DNA from: GCA-2862585 sp965277895
Lineage (GTDB): Bacteria; Bacteroidota; Bacteroidia; Flavobacteriales; UBA7312
Length of the DNA: 64,000 nt
Assembly: GCA_965277895.1 (NCBI GenBank)
Contig: CBDIDR010000001.1
Span: 744,001-808,000, forward strand
Direction of reading: 5' to 3'
Shown in pieces: positions 17,330 to 26,224 of the stretch. The notes under the pieces were generated by a model. The model saw only the letters and a list, made by a program, of their open reading frames with translations, was not told where the DNA came from and did no database searches. The translations under genes were made by a program, and so were the position numbers. How positions within the stretch are numbered: position 1 is the first letter of the stretch; the number at the start of each line of letters is the position of its first letter.

Positions 17330-17878
17330 ATGTTGAAAATATTTGGCTTTAACAAGAAAGAGAAAGTGTCAGTTCAAGAATTGGCAGTGGTTTACACCAA
17401 AACCTTATTTGAGGTAATTGAATTGGGCTTTCCTGAAATCATTGAATTCGTAAATGATAACCGAAAATTTGAAGAATCTCCCAATTTAAAACTGGAGGAT
17501 ACAAATTGGTTTTTGATGATTGTCTTTGCTGCAAATAACCACTCTCTATATAATCACTTTGATGATGAAGTTGTTAATCGTTTGCACCACGCTAGTCTTA
17601 ATGAGTTGATTGGCTTTTTCGACATGGAAGAGGATTTAGTTCGTGATATGTTTTTGGACTATGAAGAGTTCTTCAAAGAGCAATACTCAGAAGATATAAG
17701 CATTGAAAAAGCCATGGCTAAGTCCATATTTGTTAAATATAACCTTAATGAATTTCAAGGCGATTTACTGAAAAATCAGAATGAGCCTAACCCCGTATTT
17801 CTACAAGAGTTGACAGACTTAATGAGCAATTTTATCTGGAATTGGTCGGATTACCTTGCTAAGTACAAAGTCAATTAA
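17330..17878 (+). CDS. Conserved hypothetical acidic helical protein
   Basis: I do not recognise a named family. The product has 182 residues, no signal peptide or membrane segment, is acidic, and is predicted by eye to be all-helical (EELVRDMFLDYEEFF-like stretches, many Leu/Phe heptad positions). Probably cytoplasmic. It starts 4 bases after lhgO with no promoter between them, so it is likely the last gene of the YceI-DUF5777-lhgO unit. Its TAA overlaps the stop codon of convergent purB by three bases. Codon use resembles its neighbours. Confidence 0.75.
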   Translation: MLKIFGFNKKEKVSVQELAVVYTKTLFEVIELGFPEIIEFVNDNRKFEESPNLKLEDTNWFLMIVFAANNHSLYNHFDDEVVNRLHHASLNELIGFFDMEEDLVRDMFLDYEEFFKEQYSEDISIEKAMAKSIFVKYNLNEFQGDLLKNQNEPNPVFLQELTDLMSNFIWNWSDYLAKYKVN

Positions 17879-19227
17879 AGTTTTTCTATTCCAGTATAGT
17901 TAAAGGGAGAAATACCTTTTAAGTAGTCTTTGAGGTCATCGCTGATATCCAAACCTTCTATAAATACCGCTAGAGTAGCTTTCTCAATTACACTGTTTGT
18001 TCGTGTTAACTCTTTGAGTGCTTCATAAGGTTTAGGATAGCCTTCTTTTCTTAGAATAGTCTGAATGGCTTCGGCTACTACAGCCCAATTATCATCTAAG
18101 TCAGCATGAATAGCAGATTCGTTCAAAATCAGTTTGTTCAAACCTTTTAAAATAGATTTAAAACCTAGTAATGTGTGAGCCATAGGCACACCTACATTTC
18201 TCAAAACAGTAGAGTCCGTAAGGTCTCTTTGAAGCCTTGATACAGGAAGTTTTGAAGAAAGGTGTTCGAAAATAGCATTTGCTATTCCTAAATTTCCTTC
18301 AGCATTTTCAAAGTCAATAGGGTTTACTTTGTGTGGCATTGCCGATGAACCTACTTCACCTTCTTTAATCTTTTGCTTGAAGTAATTCATTGATATATAG
18401 GTCCACACATCACGACTTAAATCAATGAGAATGGTATTAATTCGTTTAAGATTATCAAACAAAGCAGCGAGGTTATCGTAATGTTCTATCTGAGTAGTAA
18501 CTTGTGAACGGTCTAGACCTAAGTTGTTATCTACAAAATCGTTTGAAAAAGAGACCCAATCAATTTCTGGGTAAGCAATATGATGGGCGTTAAAATTACC
18601 TGTTGCTCCTCCAAACTTCGCTGAAAAAGGCACCATATTTAATAAACCTATCTGTCGCTCAAGGCGTTCGATAAATACCATTATTTCTTTGCCTAGCAAA
18701 GTAGGAGACGCAGCCTGACCGTGTGTTCGTGCCAATAATGGAATAGCTGCCCATTCATTTTTTAAACTTATGAGTTTATCTAGTAGTTCCATATAATTAG
18801 GAACGTATACTTCCTCAACAGATTCTTTGATGAGAAGAGGAGTTGCTGTATTATTAATATCTTGTGAAGTCAAGGCAAAATGGATAAACTCTTTGTATTC
18901 ACTTATTTTGAGTTTATCAAAACGTTCTTTTATAAAGTATTCAACGGCTTTAACATCATGATTCGTAATGCATTCTATATCTTTTATTTTCTGAGCATCT
19001 TTATTGTCAAATTTCAGATATATATCTCTTAATGAGTCGTACAAATCTGAATCAAAATCTTCCAGTTGTGGCAGAGGCAATTCACATAATGAAATAAAGT
19101 ATTCCACTTCTACTCTGAGCCTGTATTTTATTAGTGCAGCTTCGGAGTAGAAAGCACTGAGTTCATTGGCTTTTGAATGGTATCGACCATCTATTGGAGA
19201 AATTGCGGTTAAAGCAGATAATGACAT
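17875..19227 (-). CDS. purB: Adenylosuccinate lyase
   Basis: Catalyses two beta-eliminations in purine synthesis, releasing fumarate from SAICAR and adenylosuccinate. I start it at MSLSALTAISPIDGRYHS (19227) because the upstream in-frame extension has no family match and would run through the promoter. The fumarase/lyase signature GSSAMPHKVNPIDFEN lies near residue 290, and the early TSQDINNTATPLLI and ARTHGQAASPT motifs hold catalytic and substrate-binding residues. 450 residues is normal for the E. coli-like class. Convergent overlap of stop codons with the gene at 17330. A promoter is visible upstream. Confidence 0.95.
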   Translation of the reverse strand: MSLSALTAISPIDGRYHSKANELSAFYSEAALIKYRLRVEVEYFISLCELPLPQLEDFDSDLYDSLRDIYLKFDNKDAQKIKDIECITNHDVKAVEYFIKERFDKLKISEYKEFIHFALTSQDINNTATPLLIKESVEEVYVPNYMELLDKLISLKNEWAAIPLLARTHGQAASPTLLGKEIMVFIERLERQIGLLNMVPFSAKFGGATGNFNAHHIAYPEIDWVSFSNDFVDNNLGLDRSQVTTQIEHYDNLAALFDNLKRINTILIDLSRDVWTYISMNYFKQKIKEGEVGSSAMPHKVNPIDFENAEGNLGIANAIFEHLSSKLPVSRLQRDLTDSTVLRNVGVPMAHTLLGFKSILKGLNKLILNESAIHADLDDNWAVVAEAIQTILRKEGYPKPYEALKELTRTNSVIEKATLAVFIEGLDISDDLKDYLKGISPFNYTGIEKL

Positions 19228-19256
19228 TAATCTTGTGGTATTAGTATTGAATGCTG

Positions 19257-19284
19257 CAAATTTACACTTTTTGAATTTAGGCAA
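19257..19284 (-). promoter_or_regulatory. Promoter for purB
   Basis: Minus-strand TTG (19282-19284), a 17-base spacer and TAAATTTG (19257-19264), 29 bases before the chosen purB ATG. Its -33 end abuts the terminator of the upstream secreted-protein gene. Confidence 0.5.
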
Positions 19285-19320
19285 TAAAAAACAGCCCAAC
19301 TAAAGTTGGACTGTTTTAAA
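19284..19320 (-). terminator. Terminator of the secreted Omp28-like gene
   Basis: On the minus strand AAAACAGTCCAACT pairs with AGTTGGGCTGTTTT apart from one mismatch, followed by a T-rich tail. It separates the secreted-protein gene from purB. Confidence 0.7.
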
Positions 19321-19337
19321 ATTCTTTTCAAGAAGAT

Positions 19338-21392
19338 TTATTGTTTGATGAACCTATGAATGGAGGTCTTATCGTTTAGCTGAACTTTCAGTGTGTAGAA
19401 GCCAGTAGATAAGTTACTAATATCTAGTGGTAATAGTTGTTCGCCAGTTAAGATACCGTAGTTTTTATCTAATACCTTTTGCCCTGTCATTGATAGGATG
19501 CTCAAATTCAGTCTTTCAGAATTAGAGTTTAAGGAAACAGATAAGTTATCTTTTGCTGGGTTTGGCATTAGCTGAATGTTTAAGTCTTCCCAAGCAGATA
19601 TGCTAGTCGACACACATTCAGTTTCACAGTCCGCTAAAGAAGAGAATTCACCATTTCCAGTTCCAGGATCAACACAAGCATCAGCTACACAATCCCAACT
19701 AGGCGTTACTTCTAAATCACCAGTGATTTCTATTAATGCTGCATGAAGTACTTCTTTACTGTCTTCATCTTGTACAAATGCAACTACTCTACAGTTCCCT
19801 AGCCCTTCCCACAGTCTGTAAGAATCTGCTGTAACGTTGCCCACAGCAAATGTTGCTGATTCGCTTACCGTAACGCTATTTCCATTACTCAAGTCTGCAG
19901 GAGTTCCCTCACCATTTGGTAGCATTTTTCTCAATACTTGGAAAAATTCACTTTCGCCATTTGTACCAGCGGTATTATTATACTCATCTTCAACAACTGC
20001 GATGTGAATACTAGCGTTGGGGTAGTCGTCATAAGAGGTTACCGTGACTTCTACATCCAAGTCTGTTCCTTCAGTTGCTACTGCAATACCCTCAATCTTT
20101 AAAAAAGCTGGTACAGCCGCATGTTCGTCTATTTCTTCCTGTGAGCTACTTGTAGATAAGCCGTCAATGTGAGCCGATGGTACACCTTGTACATTGTAAT
20201 AAGAAACTCTAGAACCAACATCTGCATTAAACGATTGGTCAGCACTACCTGGCCAATTCACCTGATATTTAATTGCACCGACTTTAGCATTTGACAAGTC
20301 ATTAACATTATTTGCATCAAGTAGCGTTTGGAAGCCTGGGTTGAAGCTAGCACAAGGGCCGCAAGTATTACTTGTAAAGTGTTCGAATAATGGAATGCGT
20401 TGAGCTACAAATTCAACACTAATTACAGTTAAATTAATGGTATTATTAGAAATATCAACATCCTCTCCACCATTTATATTTTCAATAGAAACGCTAATAT
20501 TTGCGGTGTCTAAAGTAGTCATTGATAATTGATCTGCATGTGTAAAATCATAAGTGCCTAGTGTAGGGATTAATAATCCACTAACATTATCGGTGTATGA
20601 ATTTGTTCCGTCCGTCCAAACAATGTCCATTGAGGTAATAGTTTCAGCTCCATAGTTTAGAATGCTTCCTTCGATATCTATATCTGCAGGAATTTGCACA
20701 TAAGTAGGAATAGTTAAATCCGTTAAAATAGCATTAATGCCAACAGGATTAAATGGTTCGTGAGAAACCATTACATCGTCCACAAAAAATGAATGACCAT
20801 TAAGAGGGAATAAATCCAAAGAGGCTACTTCGTTAATAGTATTTGAGAACGAACCAATTGAATTGTCATTAATAAATACTTCCCAGTCGTTTAGTGTTAA
20901 GTTAATTTTTACATCCAGCTTAAACCATTCCCCTGTTGGGTAGGTAGAACTTAAGAAAACAGTACCACCACCGCCAGTTGAAAAGACAATTGTTCCATCG
21001 TTATTCATATTACAGTCTACAGCCCATGTATTCCCTATGGTAGTTTCAGCCTGAAAGTTAAAATATGCTCCACCATTAACGAAAAATCGAGATGAAAATT
21101 CAAAATCACCCTCATCAAAAACTTCACCAAAAGGCAAAACTACATCTTGAGGTCCGCCATTTGCGGATGAGGAAGAGAAGTAAATTGATTGAGTGCCGCT
21201 AAATGCATTTTCAATAGTAGCTTGAGCATCTTCTGCACCACCTGTTGCTCCAGACCAAGTCGTCCATAATGTATCGGCTTCTCCGATGTAATCTCCTATA
21301 CCGTAAGATTCAAAATCATCAGTAAAGGAAAATTGAGCTTGTAAAAGAGTCGTTGAAATGAGTAATAAAGCGATTGAGTATAACGTTTTCAT
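19338..21392 (-). CDS. Secreted Omp28-related protein with type IX secretion sorting domain
   Basis: Signal peptide (about 1-19, ending LLQAQ). Residues about 20-210 resemble a jelly-roll/LamG-like domain, followed by an Ig-like stretch, then an Omp28-like domain beginning FVAQRIPLFEHFTSNTCGPC with a thioredoxin-like CGPC near residues 343-346. A cysteine-rich module around 563-592 (WDCVADACVDPGTGNGEF, then LADCETEC) follows, and a C-terminal sorting domain from about 605 (MPNPAKDNLSVSL ... GFYTLKVQL) that directs export through the type IX system. 684 residues. Monocistronic with its own terminator. Role unknown: possibly a surface thiol or adhesion protein. Confidence 0.87.
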   Translation of the reverse strand: MKTLYSIALLLISTTLLQAQFSFTDDFESYGIGDYIGEADTLWTTWSGATGGAEDAQATIENAFSGTQSIYFSSSSANGGPQDVVLPFGEVFDEGDFEFSSRFFVNGGAYFNFQAETTIGNTWAVDCNMNNDGTIVFSTGGGGTVFLSSTYPTGEWFKLDVKINLTLNDWEVFINDNSIGSFSNTINEVASLDLFPLNGHSFFVDDVMVSHEPFNPVGINAILTDLTIPTYVQIPADIDIEGSILNYGAETITSMDIVWTDGTNSYTDNVSGLLIPTLGTYDFTHADQLSMTTLDTANISVSIENINGGEDVDISNNTINLTVISVEFVAQRIPLFEHFTSNTCGPCASFNPGFQTLLDANNVNDLSNAKVGAIKYQVNWPGSADQSFNADVGSRVSYYNVQGVPSAHIDGLSTSSSQEEIDEHAAVPAFLKIEGIAVATEGTDLDVEVTVTSYDDYPNASIHIAVVEDEYNNTAGTNGESEFFQVLRKMLPNGEGTPADLSNGNSVTVSESATFAVGNVTADSYRLWEGLGNCRVVAFVQDEDSKEVLHAALIEITGDLEVTPSWDCVADACVDPGTGNGEFSSLADCETECVSTSISAWEDLNIQLMPNPAKDNLSVSLNSNSERLNLSILSMTGQKVLDKNYGILTGEQLLPLDISNLSTGFYTLKVQLNDKTSIHRFIKQ

Positions 21393-21471
21393 TTTTGAAC
21401 TTTGTAATGATTTATCTACAAGTTTAATGAAATATTAATCACTTTAAAAACTTTAATCGAAAAACCTTTAA

Positions 21472-21479
21472 TATTTTTG
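21472..21479 (+). promoter_or_regulatory. -7 box 4 bases before the DUF456 gene (leaderless arrangement)
   Basis: TATTTTTG followed by TGCC then ATG at 21484. No convincing -33 TTG. Same spacing as at the YceI and clpX genes. Confidence 0.45.
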
Positions 21480-21483
21480 TGCC

Positions 21484-21996
21484 ATGACAACATTAATCAT
21501 AATTGTTTGCGTCGTTCTTTTACTGTTGGGTTTATTAGGCTGCTTCGTACCTGTAATTCCAGGACCTCCATTAGCTTATGTAGCCTTACTAATCCTATCA
21601 ATATTTACAGACTATAAATTTGAAGATTCTTTTTTAATTCAGTGGGCTGGAATAGTTATAGCGGTAACGGTAGCTGATTTTTGGCTGCAAGTCTATGGCG
21701 TTAAGAAATTTGGTGGCACTAAAAAAGCCATTAACGGCACAATGATTGGTCTGTTTGTAGGTATATTTGTACCTATCCCATTTGGCTTTATAATTGGCCC
21801 TTTTGCGGGAGCTTTTATAGGTGCTTATATGGATGAGAAAGAGGATATGATTAAAGTCTTGAAGATAGCTTCTGGAGCTTTAATTGGTTTTATTGGAGGC
21901 TTAGTGCTTAAGCTTGTCGTTTGTGCCTATCTTCTCTATGAATTTTGTTTAATATTAACTCCCTACTTTGAAAGTCTGCTCAGTATCTTACCTTAA
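21484..21996 (+). CDS. DUF456 family membrane protein
   Basis: Small integral membrane protein of 170 residues with four or five glycine-rich hydrophobic segments. The starting LLGCFVPVIPGPPLAYVALL and the GTMIGLFVGIFVPIPFGFIIGPFAGAF region (glycine-zipper-like) are characteristic of DUF456. Function unknown. The following mqnA begins 29 bases before its stop in another frame, so translation of the two is probably coupled. The frequent neighbourhood with quinone synthesis would be compatible with a membrane role, but that is only inference. Confidence 0.88.
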   Translation: MTTLIIIVCVVLLLLGLLGCFVPVIPGPPLAYVALLILSIFTDYKFEDSFLIQWAGIVIAVTVADFWLQVYGVKKFGGTKKAINGTMIGLFVGIFVPIPFGFIIGPFAGAFIGAYMDEKEDMIKVLKIASGALIGFIGGLVLKLVVCAYLLYEFCLILTPYFESLLSILP

Positions 21997-22696
21997 TAGT
22001 ATTCCATTTGTTTATGGCTTGGAAAATAGCCAATTAGATATGCAAATTTCTACTGCTATTCCTTCAGATTGTGCTACTCAGCTATTGAATAAGGAAGTGG
22101 ATGTGGCATTAGTGCCAGTAGCTATAATACCGCAATTGGACTATTCAAAAATAATAAGTCCATTCTGTATTTCTAGCGATGGAGCTGTTCAAACGGTTTG
22201 TTTATTTAGCGACTGTCCGTTAGAAGAAATTGAAACCATTTATTTAGATTATCATTCCAAAACATCCAATGCTTTGGTGCAAATATTATGTCAGAAGTTT
22301 TGGAATATAAGCCCTGAATTTATTGTTGGGGAGCAATCTTTTGAAGAAAAAATTGGTGGTCGAACGGCAGGAGTTATCATCGGTGATAGAGCCAATGCAT
22401 ATCGCGATTCTTTCGAATACATATATGACTTATCAGATGAGTGGAAAAAGTATACCTCGCTACCTTTCGTTTTCGCTTGCTGGGTAAGTAACACGCCTTT
22501 GGAAGAAGAAAAAGAATTGGCTTTTTGCAAAGCCTTAGAATATGGTATTGATAATTTAGAAATGGCAATAGATAGTAAAAGCCATTTGTTTGACACCAAA
22601 ATTGACAAGAAAAAATACCTTACAGAAATAATAGACTATCACCTTAACGATGATAAAAGAAAGGCGATGCAGTTGTTTTTTGAGCTAATGCCTTAG
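21968..22696 (+). CDS. mqnA: Chorismate dehydratase of the futalosine menaquinone pathway
   Basis: Dehydrates chorismate to 3-enolpyruvyl-benzoate, the first step of the futalosine route to menaquinone. The start codon is TTG at 21968, giving MKVCSVSYLNSIPFVYGL. The VSYLN-x-xP motif is the family's N-terminal substrate loop and leaves little room for another start. Further support comes from the GRTAGVIIGDRA segment and a periplasmic-binding-protein-like fold of about 242 residues without a signal peptide. It overlaps the DUF456 gene by 29 bases. Ends one base before the convergent yidC stop. Its presence indicates that this organism uses futalosine rather than the classical Men pathway. Other mqn genes are not in the window. 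Confidence 0.9.
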   Translation: MKVCSVSYLNSIPFVYGLENSQLDMQISTAIPSDCATQLLNKEVDVALVPVAIIPQLDYSKIISPFCISSDGAVQTVCLFSDCPLEEIETIYLDYHSKTSNALVQILCQKFWNISPEFIVGEQSFEEKIGGRTAGVIIGDRANAYRDSFEYIYDLSDEWKKYTSLPFVFACWVSNTPLEEEKELAFCKALEYGIDNLEMAIDSKSHLFDTKIDKKKYLTEIIDYHLNDDKRKAMQLFFELMP

Positions 22697-22697
22697 T

Positions 22698-24509
22698 TTA
22701 TTTTCTTTTAGATGCAGCCTCCTGCTGCCTCTTTGCCATTTCTTCCAATCGTTTCTGAAATTTAGACTTCTTAACGGGTTTCTTCTTATTGTTTTCCATT
22801 TGCGTAAGAATAGCCGCTTCATCAATGAAGTATTTTCTCATTACAAATTGCTGTCCAAAAGTAACCATGTTAGCAAGGAAATAGTAATAACTCAATCCTG
22901 CCGCATAGTTGTTGAAGAAGCCAAGGAACATGATAGGCATCAAGTACATCATCCATTTCATCTGTGCCATTTGAGGGCCACTCATTTGGCTGTTCATTCT
23001 AGTATACAGAATGGTAGAAACGGTCATTAATAAAGTGAATAAACTAACGTGATCACCATAAAATGGTATTTCGAACGGTAAGTTTAAAACGGAATCATAA
23101 CTCGATAAGTCATCCGCCCATAAGAAGGATTTTTGACGCAATTCTATACTGGCTGGGAAAAACCTAAACAAAGCAAAAAGAATAGGCATTTGTAACAGCA
23201 TTGGAATACATCCACCTAATGGGTTTACACCTGTCTTTTTGTATAAAGCCATTGTTTCCTGTTGAGCCTTCATAGGGTCTTTATCCTTATGTTTCTCATT
23301 AATTTTATCAATCTCAGGCTTTAGGACTTTCATTTTAGCCTGTGATTTGTAGGCTTTTAGTGTAAATGGTGCCAATACCATTTTAATAATCAGGGTCATT
23401 ATAAGAATAATGATACCGTAGTTTGTAATACTATTATCTAACCAGTTAAAAATAGGAATGACAGCGTATTTATTTACCCATCTGAAAATCCCCCAACCTA
23501 GAGGAATCATTCGCTCGAGCTCCATATTGTAAGCGGATAGCGTTTCGTAGTGATTTGGCCCAAAATAAATTTGAAGTGGAATACTTTCATTAGACTGGTG
23601 CATGTATGGGAGCGTAGTTTCTAAGGATAATTTTCTAACAAATCTTTCTGAGCCTTCGTTGGTAACTGCACTTACAGAAGTTGGCTTTTCAAAACCAGCA
23701 GAGTTGATGAAGACGGTACTGAAAAACTGATGTTTTAAACCAATCCATTGAGCTCTACCGTCTAAAGTTTCTTCATCGTCTTTTGTTTCGGATAAGTAGT
23801 CTATATCATCGTTAAGGTACTTATAATAAACCGTTGAATACATCCTTTCGTTATCCATACTCTTTTCAGTATGGGGTAGGTTTATAGTCCAGTTTAATTC
23901 GAGTTCATTTCTGTTAGATGGAATGATGTCTTCCAAGTCAACAGTATTGATTTGAAAATCCATCATAAAATCTTCATTACTCAAATTATAGACGTATTCG
24001 AGGTAACCTCCATTAGACGCCATTAATCGCATAGAGACCGATTGGTCAGATTGATTGGTAGCTTGAAAATAGAGGTCTTCGGTGTTTATAATTCTGTTTC
24101 CTTCAGAGAAAAATGTAATGTTAAAAGCAGATGAATCCTTATCAATGAGGTTAAGCGGTAAAGAGTCGGACGTTTGGTAATCTTTTAAAATAGCCGAAAT
24201 TATTCGCCCACCCTTTGGTGAAATGCTTAATGATAACTTCTCATTCTCAATGCTTATAGCATCTTCAGAGCCTGTTGCAGAAGGTGCAAATACGCCAAAG
24301 CTTCTTTCATAAGCTTCATTTGCCAAAGCAGTATCTATAGAAAGTGTATTTGTTTTTTGTTCAATAACTTCCTCTTTTTCTTCGAGAACTACTGTGGTAT
24401 TATTTTCTTCTTTTGGTGTTTCTGTTTCCACAACTGGAGGAAACATAGCGTTGTAGCCAACTACAATGAGTACGATTAAGATAACACCTGTTAAGGAATT
24501 TTTGTCCAT
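22698..24509 (-). CDS. yidC: Membrane protein insertase YidC
   Basis: Inserts and folds inner-membrane proteins, alone or with SecYEG. N-terminal membrane helix at about 6-22, a large periplasmic beta-sandwich domain from about 75 to 340, then the conserved five-helix YidC/Oxa1 core (about 355-570) with IIKMVLAPFTLKAYKSQAKM and the MLLQMPILFALFRFFPASIELR region. A basic C-terminal tail rich in K and R ends the protein and may contact ribosomes. 603 residues is normal for this phylum. It follows pyrG by 5 bases and is probably co-transcribed with it. Confidence 0.96.
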   Translation of the reverse strand: MDKNSLTGVILIVLIVVGYNAMFPPVVETETPKEENNTTVVLEEKEEVIEQKTNTLSIDTALANEAYERSFGVFAPSATGSEDAISIENEKLSLSISPKGGRIISAILKDYQTSDSLPLNLIDKDSSAFNITFFSEGNRIINTEDLYFQATNQSDQSVSMRLMASNGGYLEYVYNLSNEDFMMDFQINTVDLEDIIPSNRNELELNWTINLPHTEKSMDNERMYSTVYYKYLNDDIDYLSETKDDEETLDGRAQWIGLKHQFFSTVFINSAGFEKPTSVSAVTNEGSERFVRKLSLETTLPYMHQSNESIPLQIYFGPNHYETLSAYNMELERMIPLGWGIFRWVNKYAVIPIFNWLDNSITNYGIIILIMTLIIKMVLAPFTLKAYKSQAKMKVLKPEIDKINEKHKDKDPMKAQQETMALYKKTGVNPLGGCIPMLLQMPILFALFRFFPASIELRQKSFLWADDLSSYDSVLNLPFEIPFYGDHVSLFTLLMTVSTILYTRMNSQMSGPQMAQMKWMMYLMPIMFLGFFNNYAAGLSYYYFLANMVTFGQQFVMRKYFIDEAAILTQMENNKKKPVKKSKFQKRLEEMAKRQQEAASKRK

Positions 24510-24514
24510 GTGAG

Positions 24515-26137
24515 TTAGTGTTGTTTTGAGTAGGTTAATGCTGCATTTACAAAGCCGACAAAAAGCGGTTGAGGTTTAGCAACTGTACTTTTATATTCGG
24601 GGTGAAACTGTACGCCAACAAACCAAGGGTGTTGGTCAATTTCAACGATTTCCACTAAGGATGATTCCGGATTTATTCCCGTTGTTCTCATCCCATTTTC
24701 TTCTAGTTGAGTTTTATAGTCATTATTAAATTCAAAGCGGTGTCTGTGACGTTCTTGAATTTCTGAATTTTTATAGCAATCAAAGGCTTTTGAGTTATTT
24801 TCTAGCTTACAAGCGTAAGAACCTAGTCGCATAGTGCCACCTTTATTGAGTATTTCTTTTTGGTGCTCCATAATATCAATCACAGGGTGTGTAGTGTCTT
24901 GATTGATTTCTGTGGTGTGAGCATCTTTTAATTTTAATACATTTCTAGCGTATTCGATAACGGCACACTGCATGCCAAGACAAATTCCTAGAAAAGGAAC
25001 ATTATTTTCTCTAGCGTATTTTACAGATTCTATTTTCCCTTCTATTCCTCTGTCACCAAAACCAGGAGCAACTAGTAAACCATGATAGGTTTGTAATTTT
25101 TCTGAAACGTTATCGCTATTTATTTCTTCAGAGTGTATCCAGCTAACTTTCACTTTACATTCGTTGGCAGCACCACTATGTATAAAGGATTCTGCAATGG
25201 ATTTGTAGGCATCTTGTAGCTCAACATATTTACCCACAACAGCAATATTAACTATTGCTTTAGGGTTTTTGAGTTTTCTCAAGAATGAATTCCATTCGGT
25301 AAGGGTGACTGTTGTTTCATCTTTCAGTCCAAGTTTACGAAGCGATACTTGGTCTAGCTTTTCGGACTGCATAAGTAAGGGTACATCATAGATGCTTTCA
25401 GCATCCATAGACTCTATTACGGCATCTCGTTCTACATTACAAAAGAGAGCTATTTTACGTCTAATTTCAGAATTCAGATGATGTTCCGTTCTACATACCA
25501 AAACATCTGGCTGAAGACCAAGTTCTCTAAGTTTTTTAACAGAATTTTGAGTGGGTTTGGTTTTCAATTCTCCAGCAGCAGAGAGGTAGGGTATAAGTGT
25601 TAAGTGAATACTAATAGCATCAGATTCCATTTCCCACTTTAGCTGTCTTACGGCTTCTATGAAAGGTAACGATTCAATATCACCTACCGTTCCACCAATT
25701 TCTGTAATAACAATATCGTATTTCCCAGTTTGACCAAGAATTTTAATGTGGTCTTTTATTTCATTTGTAATATGAGGAATAACCTGAACGGTTTTTCCTA
25801 AGTAGTCACCTCTTCGTTCTTTGTTAATAACGGACTGGTAAATTCTACCAGTGGTTACATTATTAGCTTGTGAGGTAGAGGTTGATAAAAAACGTTCGTA
25901 GTGTCCTAAATCTAAATCGGTTTCAGCACCATCATCGGTTACAAAACACTCCCCATGTTCGTAAGGATTCATGGTACCAGGGTCAACATTAATATAGGGG
26001 TCTAGCTTCTGAATGGTTACTGAATAACCTCTTGCTTCAAGAAGTTTTCCGAGTGATGCTGAGACAATTCCTTTTCCAAGAGAGGAGGTAACTCCCCCTG
26101 TAACGAATATATACTTAGTTGGAGAGGATTTGCTCAT
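24515..26137 (-). CDS. pyrG: CTP synthase
   Basis: Aminates UTP to CTP with glutamine. The synthetase domain begins FVTGGVTSSLGKGIVSASLG (P-loop-like) and includes the DPYINVDPGTMNPYEHGE motif. The glutaminase domain from about residue 290 has the nucleophile elbow GICLGMQCA with the catalytic cysteine near 380, and a QFHPEYKS segment carrying His/Glu of the triad. 540 residues is standard. First gene of pyrG-yidC. Confidence 0.97.
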   Translation of the reverse strand: MSKSSPTKYIFVTGGVTSSLGKGIVSASLGKLLEARGYSVTIQKLDPYINVDPGTMNPYEHGECFVTDDGAETDLDLGHYERFLSTSTSQANNVTTGRIYQSVINKERRGDYLGKTVQVIPHITNEIKDHIKILGQTGKYDIVITEIGGTVGDIESLPFIEAVRQLKWEMESDAISIHLTLIPYLSAAGELKTKPTQNSVKKLRELGLQPDVLVCRTEHHLNSEIRRKIALFCNVERDAVIESMDAESIYDVPLLMQSEKLDQVSLRKLGLKDETTVTLTEWNSFLRKLKNPKAIVNIAVVGKYVELQDAYKSIAESFIHSGAANECKVKVSWIHSEEINSDNVSEKLQTYHGLLVAPGFGDRGIEGKIESVKYARENNVPFLGICLGMQCAVIEYARNVLKLKDAHTTEINQDTTHPVIDIMEHQKEILNKGGTMRLGSYACKLENNSKAFDCYKNSEIQERHRHRFEFNNDYKTQLEENGMRTTGINPESSLVEIVEIDQHPWFVGVQFHPEYKSTVAKPQPLFVGFVNAALTYSKQH

Positions 26138-26224
26138 GAGTAAATGAATGTTTTTTGCTAATTAATTTATCGTCTGCAAAATAAAGTAAAATATAAGATG
26201 AAATAAATTGAAGATATTTTTTTT

